Assembly (NCBI GenBank): GCA_035578905.1
Contig: JAQJVL010000030.1
Coordinates: 2,881,801 to 2,945,800 of the forward strand
Length of the DNA stretch: 64,000 nt
Reading direction: 5' to 3'
DNA from: Stictocephala bisonia
Lineage: Eukaryota > Arthropoda > Insecta > Hemiptera > Membracidae
A program made the translations under genes and the position numbers. The notes under the pieces are model-generated. The model saw nothing but the letters and a program-made list of their open reading frames with translations. It searched no databases and was not told the origin of the DNA. The first letter of the stretch is position 1; the number at the start of each line of letters is the position of its first letter. Positions 45,701 to 58,384 of the stretch are shown in pieces.

Positions 45701-46484
45701 AGCAAACACCTATCCTGTAGGAGGTGTTTAAAATAGCTTGTAAAGATCTTTAGAGATTTTCCACATTGTAGGTATAGAATCAGGAGGTATTGTAAAACTA
45801 GATACTATAGTTGTGTTTTAGCAGACAGGATTTTCTTTAATTGTCCATAAAGGGTGGGATTTGAATTTATAAATACAATTAATTTTATATGTAAAAAGGT
45901 GAAATTGCATTTTAGGAAATATTATGAAATGTAGAACGAGTAGTAATGGGAAGGTTAGGAATAATCCAATATAAAACACAAGAGAGTTTGTCGCACCCCC
46001 TCCCCTTGATGGCATTCCTGGTTGTGCCTGGTGGTGCTAGCTGGATTCCACCGTAAAAGACGTGTTAAAAAAGTGTATAAGCTGTGTTAATTTAATGGCA
46101 TAAGTTACCGTAAATATTATTAATCATAACAAGTTATTATTTATTAATTTTAAGTTTTAAAACACTCATAATGGACTAATCATTTCTGTAGTACAAATGT
46201 GTAGTGGTTAAAATATGCTTATAATACTGGCACTATACATTAAGAAATAAAATATAAGAGAGGGTTTTTTATTTTCCTTTTTATATATCAGTAAAACATC
46301 GTGTAAAGGGTTATATGAAAAATGATAAAAAATAATTCTTTATTTTTTTACATTAGCTATTTTTGAACCATGCTTATCAATTAATAGTAATGCAAGAGTT
46401 AACTGCGAAAATATAAGTAGAAAAAAATAACCATTAGTCATGGGGTTTTTAAAGGCAGAATTCGTTTTCACAAACATTATTTTC
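42726..46484 (+). other. Start of the large bab intron
   Basis: Begins with the donor GTAAGT. No further exon recognised. GC-richer non-repetitive islands lie at about 43560-43745 ('cctcgccgctacctttgccc', 'aataaggccctttg') and 44840-45000 (TAAT-rich with 'gattggccgcgctcatt'), and may be enhancers. A C run lies near 44391-44402. A 117-codon minus-strand frame at 44587-44940 has no family resemblance. Confidence 0.5.
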
Positions 46485-46716
46485 TCATAACTAGAATCTA
46501 CATTTTCCGGTGACAACCGCATCAAGGTACTATCTAAATATTTACAAGATAACCAGACGTTTCGCCCATACTGTGATGTGGCATCTTCAGCGGAGTCTCA
46601 GAGAAACTACTGAGGATGCCACATCACAGTATGGGCGAAACGTCTGGTTATCTTGTAAATATTGTAGATAGTACCTTGACGCGGTTGTCATCGGAAAATG
46701 TATATTCTAGTTATGA
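46485..46716. repeat. Long hairpin of two inverted copies, about 106 bp each
   Basis: The arms at 46485-46590 and 46610-46716 are inverted copies with only a handful of differences, separated by a 19-bp spacer. Each arm contains, in the sense running away from the centre, CTGARGATGCC, 'acatcacagtat', GGGCGAAACGTCTGG and a 'gttatcttgtaaatatt' block. The CTGAAGATGCC...GGCGAAACG pattern is one I associate with ends of some retroelements, including Penelope-like ones. No coding sequence is attached. Confidence 0.8.
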
Positions 46717-49700
46717 CACCGGCCGCTTAAGCCTAAGTTCTAAGATTATTTTCACAAATGAAAAAGAAAAACCACAAATTCAGTTTATTTTAAAGTGAAT
46801 CAAAAAAAAAAAATGTTTTAATATATGTTATTTAAAATACAGTGATATTTTGGCAAAGTACAGTACTTTTAAAAAATCGTAGAGTTTCTAACAGTTTCAC
46901 ACCAAGGTCGAATTACTTATGACGTTTGCACCCTCCCGACTGGTGGGCTACGGAGGACGGCGGAAGGTGCGTGCGAGGGTGAAGAGGGTAGGGCTGGTTA
47001 CACAAGGGATTGTTTTTGGAAATGACCATGAGCATGGTCCCTCCCTCACGGCGAAACTCCACCCATCGCCCCCACCAGCCCACGCGCCACGGTACTTTCC
47101 AAAACATCGCCGCCGCCTCCTCCTCACTGACTCTGTTAGGTTAGGTTGAACAAACTGTTCAAAGCCATCATGGTACTTGATGAATACCTACTATTCACTG
47201 TATTTCATAGGTGAAAACTGAACAGAAAACGACGATTATTTGTCTAAATGAAAATAGTTACTTAGTAAGCTGATACAACATTTTATGGTTATATCACTTG
47301 TTTTAATTGGTATTGCAATTTATTCAACATTAGATACCATGTTTGAAGAAGGTGGAATGGTTGATAGTAAGTGATGATAGATTCAAACAAAATACTTGTG
47401 TCGGCCTGTTAAAGTTCTATACGCACCATCTACAAAGTTTGAACAAAAAGAGTCAGGAAAAGAGTGATCCACACAGATGAAGGTAGAAAGGTGTTACATT
47501 TGTTAAAGAAAATAATATTTTTATTTAATTGTTAGTATTTGTTGGCCTATCTGTGCAATATTTGTCGGAACACTCAGATTCTTACTCTAACAGTTTGATT
47601 GTAAATTATTACCATACAGTTTATTATAGTGTAATATTAATTAAAATAATAGTACGATATTGTAAATAAAATTAATTGTTCTAGCAATATTAATACTCAG
47701 TCTTAAACAAAAAATAATAAGTTAGAAATAAGAAGTAATTAATAGAAATTCAAATTAAAAAATTTTTATGTACAAAAAACATATAACATCGGTAATAATA
47801 ATTTTTGATATTTTGTGTGTGGGTGGGAGGGGGGAAGAGTCGTCAAAAGCAAGCCTAGTTAACAATAAAATAACGAAAAGTTTATATTTAGTTAAAAGTT
47901 AACGAACAACTAAATAAACTTTCTACAATTAAAAGATAAATTGTACAAATAATACAAACAATTTCTTCTACAGAAACAAATTAACATTACTGTGAAATGA
48001 TGAAAGTTATTATAAATGTACCGACTGAATCAATAAACTTAGATGGTTCCAGTTTTCGAACAAAATTTTTTTAATTACAAACACAATAACTTGTTACGGT
48101 GGAACGTAACAGTCCGGGTTTGTTTAGTGGGGAAATATTTAAAATAACCTCTGTTAAACATGGTTTTAACAGAGCATATTCAATATTAACATAATAGCGA
48201 GGCACAAAAAAAAAACTACCAAACTTTGACGAGTAGTCAGAAATTATAAATGTTCATAAAATTGATAAAAACAAAAAACATTCAATGTATGGAAGGACTT
48301 GTTATATCCTCAAGGGGTGAGTCACAGGGTGTTGTTGATCCATATTGACCAAGATTGCAAGAATATGTTCGTTTAGAAAACAAGAAACCTTTTTTTAAAA
48401 TGTATTCGATAAATTTATAATTTTTCTTTTTATAACAAAATAGGGTGTTGCATAAGACATATTTTGATAAAAATTGGGGTGAAAATTGATTTCTTTATGG
48501 AAATATGTGATTATTACGTTAGTTTTATGTTTTAAGAAATACAACGTGTTTGTACCCTGGCTTAAGGATCCCTTCAGAGTGACAATTATAGGTACATGTC
48601 CAACCTGTATTTTATAATTTGTTGTATAATATTTTGTAATTTCTTTTTGTGCGTCCAGTTATTTCAAAGTTCATTTACATTTTTGTAAGCTATTTTTATT
48701 TCCCGTACAATTATGTATGTTAAATAAATAAATAAAAAGCCAGAAAAAAACAAGAAAAATGTATCCTTCTCTAATCCTTCTCTATTTATCAGCAAATAAT
48801 ATAAACTAATCTAGAAACAGTGATTTGAAAAATGTTTTATCTTAGTTTTAATAAATAAGGAACCCAATAGTTATTAAGGAATTTGCAAAAATACAAATTG
48901 GCGCTTCTGATTGCCAAGAATATAACATTTGTAGTTGTCAATAAAAATTTGAACAATATTTTTCATAAATTAGTTATTTAATATATGCGATAAATTCACA
49001 TTTAAAGTATACTTCTCTTTTTGAAATACATATTTAATATTTTAACATGTTATCAGTCAGACTTCACATTAACAACTGATGCATTTGAAAAATATCTTAT
49101 TTTTATTTTCACCACTTAATCGTAGCATTGAATTAACTTCACTGTTTTTAGATTCTATTTGAGATTTGTTAATCAGAGCTTTTATTTCAGAAAACCCTCT
49201 GTGTCTGATTGGTTCAAAGGCAAACGATGACGTATTTTAAACCAAAGCTTATAAAAATATAGTAAACATTCGTTAAGTCTTTTAGTCTTAAATTAAAAAT
49301 TGTCTAATTTTAGCCAAAAATAATGATACTACTAATATGTAGACCTACTAATTTATGCACTCGTTCATAAGCTATGAGGAAATAAAGATTTCTTTGAGAA
49401 ACTTTTCCACTTTAGTATAGTTTCCAATATTGTAAAAAATTGACATAAATGAAATGTCACAATACAAGCATAATATATGGATACAAAAACAGTATGTAGG
49501 TACCGAAGTATTTTTTCCTGTGTTCGCATTTTATATTTATGTTCTTTTACTGAAATGTATCAACACGTAATATGCTAATTAAGACATTTTTATTAATTTT
49601 AATGCCTTTAATTTTAAGTACCATAATTTTAATATAATATAATGTGTTTTGAATATTAAAGAGTTAAAAATTAATTGTATGTTCAGGTATTTTTGCAAAC

Positions 49701-50655
49701 AACTGAAAGCATTTATCACAGTCTGTAATACTGTAATTGGAAACTATATTAGTAGTTTTAGTTTGGTCTTTGAAAGTTAGCTAAACATTTTTTTCTGATT
49801 CAGTTGTAATGATAGTCCTATCTATACAAACATAAAATAAAATCGAATACTTTTTAAATATTTTTAAAAAAGTGGAACATGATTTTCTAAGCTTTGAAAC
49901 CAAGTTAATTTTTTAGAGTATTATGAAATAATAAGTTTTAAATTTAGTTCTAACAGGTGGTATATCATTCAAGCGGTAAAAATAAAGAATAGTGTAGTTT
50001 TTATAAATCTTTTGTAGACATTGGACTTTATTTATTTAATTTTTTCTTAAATTTATATCATGATTAATAATAGATTCAGTTGGGTACAAGGTTGCATATA
50101 AAACAATTGCACTTATTATCTTAAGATAGGCCTACTTATTTCAGAAACAATAATTTGTAAGCGCTTTACTTTTTTCTATTATTTCGTTACACTACTTTAT
50201 ACAAAATGTAACATTATAAGCTGATAAGATTATCAGCTTATGATAATCGTAAGCTATTTTTATTAATAATACAAGCGGAATTCCGTTCTTGGTAGTTCCG
50301 CAAATTTGCTGAAAACAATGTGTGATACAAAGAAAACAAATCAGGGAACGCCGTTTTCACAGAATCGGCGTTCAGCGCGCGATCGTTCCCGCCAAGTCGC
50401 TATAAACCCGCGAAACCTAAACAAACAAATAGTCCCCATATAATATCGGGTGTGCAATAAGTTTTATTGTTATTACTCCGACAGTGAAATGAGTTTTTGC
50501 GCGGTCAGAAAGGCACGCCGCCTCTCCCGTGCATCCCACTACAATGTCCTGGAAGATCTGGGAATCTTGTGTGCTCCCAGAATGCCACTTTGCTCATCAC
50601 TACAGTTCTGTACTGAAAAATGCCATCGGACACGACGATATGTGAGGCTATTCAT
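46717..50655. other. Intronic AT-rich stretch
   Basis: No gene recognised. A GC-richer block at about 46918-47145 includes 'cgccgccgcctcctcctc' and ends with 'ttaggttaggtt'. An 'aaataaataaataaaaa' tail-like sequence near 48721-48737 could mark a retroelement end. Otherwise nothing seen. Confidence 0.4.
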
Positions 50656-50659
50656 CAAC

Positions 50660-50775
50660 GTGGTGGTTCATTTTATTATAAGACTTCGGATGGCAGAATC
50701 CAAGTTTCTAAAGTTCAAACCCACAGCTGATTAAAGTTGAATAAAATTTACGCACAGGCCTGTAACTTGTGAGTA
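50660..50775 (+). mobile_element. Degraded SINE copy
   Basis: 'aaagttcaaaccca' corresponds to the B box, and 'acgcacaggcctgtaac' to the tail of the SINE at 15128-15290, in the same order and at similar spacing. The A-box part is poorly preserved. Confidence 0.45.
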
Positions 50776-51435
50776 AAAGTTTCCATAAAAAATAATGATA
50801 GTCATAATTACTATAATAAATTATCTGAAAGTTTCTAGGGAACAAAGATAACAGAAGACGGATTCATACTTTAACTTGACGATTCAAATGTTATGCGTAC
50901 ATCAAAAGATTATCTTAAAGTAGACTAAGTCGAAAAAGAAATACCTCATTGGACTCAAACAGCCAAAAATATCGGTAACAACCACAAATCACACATAGAG
51001 ACCGAGATAATGTGTCTGTAATTGGTATAATTTACCAGAGAAACCCGTTCAAAAACAAACAAAAGTGGACGAAGAACGGAAAAACGCGTTCGCCAAAAGA
51101 AAGTGACCGCATAGGAAAAATCATAATATAATAAACAAAAATTGATTCATCTGCTCAAAAGATGTTCTTCAAAGAAAAATAATGCCATTAATAATGATTA
51201 TAATCAAACAAAAAATATGTTGTGGAGTGTTTAACATTTTTCACGAATTTTTAAAGTCTTAAGTGTGTGGAAGAATCTGTCAAAACAAGTTTTAATTACG
51301 TAGGATGTTTTTTTTTTCGTTTGTAAGTAGATTCATTCTGACAACAAGAGCGTTTTTGTTGAGTTAGGAGTTAAATGAGTGGGAGAACCCTCGTATGCTG
51401 GGAAGGTCCGTACAAATGTGTGCTTATGGTATAAA
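50776..51435. other. Intronic AT-rich stretch
   Basis: Nothing recognised. Confidence 0.4.
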
Positions 51436-52017
51436 TAGGAATGGTCAATATTTTCAACATATCGGTATAACGATAGTATCGAACTGTTCATGATTTGTCT
51501 TATGTCATGAACGGAAATAAACTGATTTTTTTCTGTCACTATTTAGAATAGCCTATTGTAAAACATTGTGGTCTATAAAGATAAACGAAAAAATCAAAAT
51601 AGGGATAATTATATCTTTAATTATTATTTAAATTATAAAAGAATATCGAAATAACATTTTTTTATCTTTCACATTTAAAAATGCCTTTAGGCTTCTTATA
51701 AACACTAAATTTTCACCCACTACATTTTTAAACAATAAACTACGTTTTAGTGCGTTAAACTCGCGTAAAAAGAACGACATAAAGTTACTTTATTATTTCA
51801 ATGCATGTTTTTACTCGTAAGAGACAATTTAAATGTGTGTATTTTATTTTTAATCGTAATGATTTTCAGGAGAGAGAATAGCGTCAATATTTAGTGATGT
51901 GATATATCGGACCAAAATATCGATACAGCCGATATTATCGAAAGAAAATATCGATATTGAAATATCGATATATCGAAACATATTTATCAATATTTCCGAT
52001 ATATCGTTGCCATCCCA
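51436..52017 (-). mobile_element. hAT MITE with TATCGATA motifs, copy 2
   Basis: Reverse-oriented relative of 26280-26889. The right end reads 'atatcgttgccatccca' (complement of TGGGATGGCAACGATAT) and the left end starts near TAGGAATGG. At least three TATCGATA octamers lie near 51920-51975. The internal block 'aaactacgttttagtgcgtt' at about 51737-51757 matches the complement of 26540-26565. No clear 8-bp target duplication, so the copy is older or truncated. Confidence 0.75.
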
Positions 52018-52382
52018 AGCCATAAAATGAAAAGGTAGGGTCGCCGTGTTCAAATTTGTATTGGAAGCCTGTTAAGAGGTAAGTGAAAATTACTGCGAGT
52101 TGTTGGGAGAAACTTGGGGAAAACGCGTCTGTGTGTAAGGTGTTTGAAGGAAACCCCGAAATCTTCCCGTTTCCTATAGTTCAGGTGCAACACAACTAGT
52201 GCGAAAACTGGAGGGAATAGTTTTTTCATTGCTATAAATATCCCTAGGGTGAACTTCGTTGTCTCTAACTCGTACTTAATCGGCTCGTTTGCAGCCTCGC
52301 TGAAGTATTAATTTAATTTAGACAGCGTAAACAAAGTCATACTTGATTGTTAAGTTACTGCCAATTTGGTTTTACTCTTGCA
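52018..52382. other. Spacer between two hAT MITE copies
   Basis: No gene recognised. The sequence is GC-richer around 52060-52300 and not repetitive. Confidence 0.4.
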
Positions 52383-52845
52383 AGGGATGACAAATATTAT
52401 CGATATATCGCAAACCTAATATCGATCTAACGATAAAATCGAAAGAAAAATATCGATATGTCGGTTACCCGATATAGCGAATTGTAAATGATTTATCTGT
52501 TTAAAATGATGCACTAACGCTTTGTCATGACCAAAAATACATGTTTTGACGTAGCTATTTAGAATTTGAATAAAAAATTACAAAATAAGAATAATTATAC
52601 CTTTAATTCTTTTGTCAATTATGAAAGAATGTTGTAATAATAATTTACGCATAAGAGGCTATTTAATTGTGGTTTTTCTCGAATTGTGGTGATTTTTATC
52701 GGAGAAATGAACGTCTATATTTAGTTAAATGATATATCGGGCCAAAATATCGATATGCCGTTATTATCGTATGGAAATATTGATACTAACATTTCGATAA
52801 ATCGAAACATATAATCGATATATTGATACATCGTTGCCATCCATA
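52383..52845 (-). mobile_element. hAT MITE with TATCGATA motifs, copy 3
   Basis: The left end reads AAGGGATGACAAATATTATC; the right end reads 'catcgttgccatccata'. At least three TATCGATA octamers are present, at both ends. Shorter than the first copy because part of the interior is missing. Confidence 0.72.
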
Positions 52846-53657
52846 GTAGCAATATGATAAATACTGGCGAATTCGGTAAAAATCAGTTTGAAAATAAATA
52901 GAGTTGATTAAAAAAATAATGGTAATTTACGTAAGCAGTAGGTCTAAATGATTTTGAAGTCTTACAATTGAGATAATACAAGTGAAAATTAGCCAATCTT
53001 ATCAAGAATCTAGTTTGCCCCGTCCCTGCTTCAATGTCTCGCCCTTTCCCAGCACTCGCTCAGGTTCCCTAGTAACACTAGTAGTAGGTTAGTGTTGACT
53101 AAGAAGCTACTTGAAGATCTCCCACATCGTCAATTGTCGCACCTTTTCCCCTGAGACGAGTGGAGGTCTAATGTTTGATTCTAATTGTACTCGCGAGGTG
53201 AGAACATGCGAGCGTAGACCGTTTTGCAACGGACTACGCAAGCAAATGTCAGGCCGGGCCCATAAACTATAGCCACCAGTAATGTAGAATGAAAGATGCC
53301 GTATTAAATCCAGCAAAGTGGGTATTTAAAGATGGTGGATTATCTTGGCGTAGCGCAGATAATTGGCGAGTGAAGGAAGGGTGGGGGTGCCGATATGTAG
53401 CAGCCTTTGTTCTGCAAGGCTCGACAATGGCTTGGGATATGAGAGCCTGGGAACTCGCGGGCCTTGGCTCGCTGACGATAAATCAATCATCCGTGGTCGA
53501 AATTAGACTATTAAAACTATTGAAAAACGGCGGGGTGTAATAAAAGGTTTATTGAACGTACCTGAAGGCGTCCTGGTCAAAATAAGTCCTCAGAGAAAGT
53601 TCATTAATATTTTTTAAAGGTTTTCTCTTACCAATACGACCTTTAAGAATTACTCTC
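52846..53657. other. Intronic stretch, nothing firm
   Basis: An 83-codon plus frame at 53289-53540 and a 69-codon minus frame at 53107-53316 show no domain resemblance. The sequence is GC-richer than its surroundings and could be unrecognised repeat. Confidence 0.35.
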
Positions 53658-54450
53658 GGGAAGTCCACAGCCCTATTGCGTGCGATCTGCGTGCTGAACA
53701 TGGTGTTTTATTTCGACTGTACGGTTCGTGTTTATTATAACGAGTTATCGTGAGCACTGTTAAAATATCAAAGGTCCAATCTGTTGGACCATAAGTCCCC
53801 TAAGGTAGTATCTTAAACTTGTCAAGTGTCATACATTTAACCAGGAAAAAGCATTCAAATGTTAGGCATTTTACAAAAACCAACTTATCGTTCACTAAAA
53901 TAGGGACCTATCAAATGATTCTTTCTGTGTTACGACACGGTTATCGTTACGAACCCAATCGTTGAAATAGAAACCCATGTTTTTTGGCATTTTTTGCTGA
54001 AGGAAACTACCTCCTTTAACCAAAATTGCCAAGCCAACCCCGGAAAGTCGACAGCCCCTGTAGTAGACATACCATCTTACCGTATAACACGCTGTTCCAT
54101 CTCAACTTTACGGTTCGTGTTTATTATTATAATGAGTTACAGTGAACATCGTGCATAGTTATTAAAGGTCCAGTCTAGAGGACCATACCTTGATTTTCTC
54201 AGTTTTTTTTTTTTTTTTTTTTTCTAATGTAAAATCATCGAGAATGACATCTAAAGTTTTACGTAGACATTTAACTGTAAAAGATTTATAAATAAACTCG
54301 ATAGTTTAAGAAAAACCAACTTATGGTAGTCTATTAGATCGTTTCTTCGTCTATCTAGTGACACTTCAAGTGTTAACATACAATCATTGTCATGGAACAA
54401 ATATTTGAAAGTAGAATCCCGTGTTTTTGACGTTTTCATGGAAGGTAAAC
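53658..54450 (+). repeat. Interspersed repeat, two tandem diverged copies of about 383 bp
   Basis: Copy 1 starts 'gggaagtccacagcccta' and copy 2, at 54041, 'cggaaagtcgacagcccctg'. Both continue with a 'ctgtacggttcgtgtttatt' type block, 'gagttacagtgaaca', a short 'ggtcca...ggaccata' palindrome, 'aaaccaactta', and a 'cccatgttttttggc' or 'cccgtgtttttgacg' block. The same order of blocks occurs around the SINE at 14998-15510. Confidence 0.65.
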
Positions 54451-55316
54451 GGCCACCGTAAGGGTTAGGTCAGCTAAATCACTTCTCTCCAACACAAAAT
54501 GAACGTGGGTTTTTTTAAATTAAAATTTATATTTTGTAATATTTAATGTTTTTAAATAGGTACATTTCGTTATAATTATGTTTAGTTCGGCATGTTAATT
54601 AGTTCGGCCTTGTCGAAGTAAACCTAATAAAATCAACATACATTTTGATATACATCCATGTTAATATTAGTTTTATCCTTGATTATGTAATCGTAATATT
54701 AATTGATAGTTAATTAATTGATAGATAATTATTTATCTATTAATATTTGTGCCTGTAATTTGATAAATTAGCTAAGTCTGCTATTACAGCTGGTTTAAAC
54801 TGCGTACGTTTACACGGGACTACAGCAGTAAGCGATCCACAATCGACTCAAAAACCGCCGATTTAAAAAAAATTAAGTTTCTTTAATGACACGGTTTAAT
54901 TAATTACATTTAATACATATTTTATCGACAATACGCTTTTGTTTTAGTGTTACAAGTATATGAAAAACTGGATTCCGGGGACTTTTGAGTGTACGACAGA
55001 ACTCTTCGGGAAACCGGATATTGTGATAAAAAACTGGGAAATTCCCGGTTTTCCGGGACGTTAGGTTATTTTAGTACTGAGCGTAGTAATAATTTACGTT
55101 AATACTAATATCTTAAGTTCAGTCATAGTTTAAAAGAATCATAAAATACTTAATTTTTTCAAAACTATAGGATATTTATATAATAAAATTAATATACGAA
55201 CAATGAAACGTGAAAAACAATTTTATATATGTTATATTTTTAAAATTCGAAATACAGTGAAACGCTATAAAATTAAAATAATTGAAACCCGAAAAGTATT
55301 TCAGTGCAATTAGTTT
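54451..55316. other. Intronic AT-rich stretch with a MITE relic
   Basis: At 54740-54850 'tttgtgcctgtaattt', 'acagctggtttaaactgcgt' and 'tttacacgggactaca' match the complement of the TTAA MITE at 10998-11453, so this is an old reverse-oriented copy. Around 54965-55060 'ttccgggga' and similar words recur. No gene recognised. Confidence 0.45.
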
Positions 55317-55320
55317 TTAA

Positions 55321-55495
55321 GTTACTGAACACCGTTGTAAGCGACAATGTACATCTTAAAGTCCCGTCAAATAGTTAGTTATTGAACACCGTTGTAAGCG
55401 ACAATGTGCATCTTAAAGTCCCGTCAAATAGTTAGTTATTGAACACCGTTGTAAGCGACAATGTGCATCTTAAAGTCCCATCAAATAGTTAGTTA
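55321..55495 (+). repeat. 57-bp tandem repeat, three copies
   Basis: 'gttattgaacaccgttgtaa' with 'gcgacaatgtgcatcttaa' and 'agtcccgtcaaatagtta', period 57 bp. The three copies differ at only three positions or so, so the duplication is recent. Confidence 0.93.
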
Positions 55496-57470
55496 TTATT
55501 TTGTTACTTTGTCTTAAATAAATGTTACTTAAAGTTGTTCAAAGGCACTAAAAGCTCAATTAACTACACCAGTATGACCCTTGACTTTCGTGCTAAGGAT
55601 TCTTTAGTCCTTCAGTAACCATCGTAGAAGGTAAAACGAAGCTGGACGTAAAGTATCTCGTGTTATCAGTCGCTGATTACTACATAACCATCAATGTCTT
55701 GTCGTATGTGGTAAATTAAGTTTTGTATCGTAATTGCCTGGAAATTGATTTATTACGATTGTTAATTAACAGATACATATTTATATTACAGCCTGGTGTA
55801 AGCTACAGTTTATTTTCTTTCATAAAAACTTAATTAAACCCAGATTACGGAACTATTTTAAGGTTTAATTTTGTTTTTCATATTTTAATTATTTTCGCCA
55901 TTAACTATTTAGCTCTAACGATTGTTGAAATTATTTATAATTTAATTGTAGCATAATTCGGTTAGTTTATTTACTGTTCAATTTATATTATAGCGTGTAA
56001 AATTTCATTTTCTTTCATGATAAACTTAATTAAACTAAAATTACGAACTTTTCAAGGAGTGTTTTTACGACTTGAGTTTTTTATTGATTATTTGTTCGCT
56101 CCCATTTTTTATTTATTTATTTTTTTTTTATTCAACCCCACAGACTACACCTCGTTTCGTGTAGATAAATGTATTAATTTTTACATTCAATAGGCTAGTT
56201 ATTTTAAATATACAGTACAAGTGAACGTCACACAGCACAAGTATATTAAAATACAAACACAAAATGCACAAATATTATGGTGTTCGATTTCGGAACGGAC
56301 GATTTAAGTCGTGGAATTAAGTACTATTTCTTAGAATAAAAGAATGTGTCTTTGAAGAAAATATTTCACAATGAAAATTATGTATTGCCCATGTTAAGTT
56401 GATTTACTGTAGGCCAATTTTTTTTCGTTCTCGTTTAACAACCATTATCAAAGTTCCATTCCTTTTGACATTTTGTAATTTTCAACAAAGGATAACAATT
56501 TCCTGATAATGATCATTATGTTTTACTATTAATTATGTTACTTACAAGTAGATATCTCACGTAATAGGAATGAATGTTTGTGCCAGTGATTTGGTTAGTT
56601 AGTGAGGTCTGCCACTACTGCTTGTTTAAACTGCCTTAGATTTACATGGAACTACACTAGCGCCCCTCTACTGGACCTCAGTTATCTGATAACCAAAAAC
56701 GCTAATTTTAGCATTGGATAAAAGGTCTACTCGTTTGTATATAAAATCAACGGTTTTATATAGTAAAAGTGTGGAAAGCTCAACGCAGCAAATCATAATT
56801 GGAGCATATATAATATAATATAGTATGCCTAGGCGTGGGATTAAAACCATTCAAAAGTACTTTTGTTTGGCGTTTTATCCACACGATATGGAAAAAGTAG
56901 AAAACATAAATTAAATGTTACGTGAATTCCCTTTGAAACGTAGATAATAAGTACGTGATTTTCGTGTTTTAAAATGTGTTTATTGTTAATATAAATTGTG
57001 ATAGAATGTGCCAATAAGGTATATTCCTAAACCCACAGATATTGGTCTAGCAAACCAAGTATTTACGTTCTTCAAGCAATAATAATTTTTAATGTATAAA
57101 AACGACACTTCAAAATTAGCCGTACGTTTTTAATTACATATATAGACCGTGATTCATTTGTTACTGATAAAAGCTAGTGGACAAATAATAAAGCCGCTTC
57201 ATAAATTGTAAACATTCATAATATCACTTTTGTACGCCATAGTCGTGTTTTACGGCAAGTCTTATTATTAAACTTTACCAATTTGTCGTTGAATCGTAAT
57301 TTTTCAGTTTATCGCTCGTGTGAATTCAGTTCGCTACAGTAAGTCGGGATAGCGCTAGTTTAGTGGCCAATAAATAATTATTATCTTGTTTTATCGTTTG
57401 CGCATTACAATATTTTATAGTGTATAGATACAACATTTATGCAGAATGCACTATTTATGGCGAGTCCATA
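55496..57470. other. Intronic AT-rich stretch with a MITE relic
   Basis: At 56555-56690 'aggaatgaatgtttgtgcca', 'gcttgtttaaactgcctta' and 'tacatggaactacactagcg' match the complement of the TTAA MITE at 10998-11453, a second diverged copy. No gene recognised otherwise. Confidence 0.45.
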
Positions 57471-57478
57471 AACTGTCA

Positions 57479-57755
57479 ATCGACAAGGAGGGTTGGAACC
57501 CGGGAAGTTCGGCTGGACATTTGTTGAGGTGTGTACGATGCACGTCAAGCCGGGCCCGCAGACTCTGTGGTGATGGACGCCCTACCATCTTAGACTCATC
57601 TGTATCGACAAGGAGGTTAGAACCCGGGAAGTCCGTCTGGACGTTGTTGAGGTGTGCGAGTCAACATCCAAGTAATGCCAACACATTGTGTGCTCGTCAC
57701 GCCGGCCCTGCAGGCGACTCTGTGGTGATGGACGTCTTTCCATCTTAGGCTCATA
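57479..57755 (+). repeat. Diverged direct duplication of about 125-150 bp
   Basis: 'tcgacaaggagg', 'gaacccgggaagt', 'ctggac.ttgttgaggtgtg' and 'gactctgtggtgatggacg' occur in this order twice, starting near 57480 and 57605. The 'ggttagaacccggg' word is B-box-like, so a tRNA-derived origin is possible but unproven. Confidence 0.6.
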
Positions 57756-58384
57756 TGTAACTTTGGAAGTAATGGTTTAACGACTGTATGAAGCACTGAC
57801 GGACGTTTGAAAATCTGAGAACTTAATTTATTTCTATACGGTACCATAACAAATCTTCTGACTCTTGCTTCTAATTTTTTTTATCGTAATCTCTAACATA
57901 TAAACTGAGGAAAAAATAATGTGTACTGTTTCACATTATTGAATGGCCAATTGCGTTCACGTCTAAACAATAAACCATTGAAGATTTTGGTAAACCACGA
58001 TTTTCAAAAATCAGGCTTGAAATAAAACACTCCTTACAGACATTTTATTTTATATTATATGATCTGTTTTCAAAAATGCCTCTAAACCACGAAATTTGTA
58101 ATTGCGCCTCTTAGTTGTGATTTGTATATATAAAATATGTTTTTTGTTACAGTTAAATTTTGTCACTTATTCAACGTGAAAAACAAGTTTTGAAATGAAG
58201 AAAATGCTTCGAATTTCACAATTAGTTTGAGTATAGTGTTAATTACGAGTTTTCTTTTTTTATTGTAGTCCTTCCAAAATTGTATCAAGCTAGAGTGGAA
58301 AACTGGACTAAGCAAGTTAATCTATTTGCATTTTGGAAATACCAAATATATTTTAGAATTTGATGTGTTAGGACTCGTGTTTGA
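57756..58384. other. Intronic AT-rich stretch
   Basis: At about 57975-58020, 'ttgaagattttggtaaacca' resembles one arm of the 39857-39929 hairpin. Nothing else recognised. Confidence 0.35.

Noticed and set aside
47128..47140. Insect telomeric TTAGG repeats
   Set aside because: Only about two units (similarly 35218-35230); too short to mean telomeric sequence.
50450..50734. 94-codon plus-strand frame
   Set aside because: No domain resemblance and its 3' part overlaps a degraded SINE.
53289..53540. 83-codon plus-strand frame
   Set aside because: No recognised domain, no splice context, and it overlaps no conserved-looking block.
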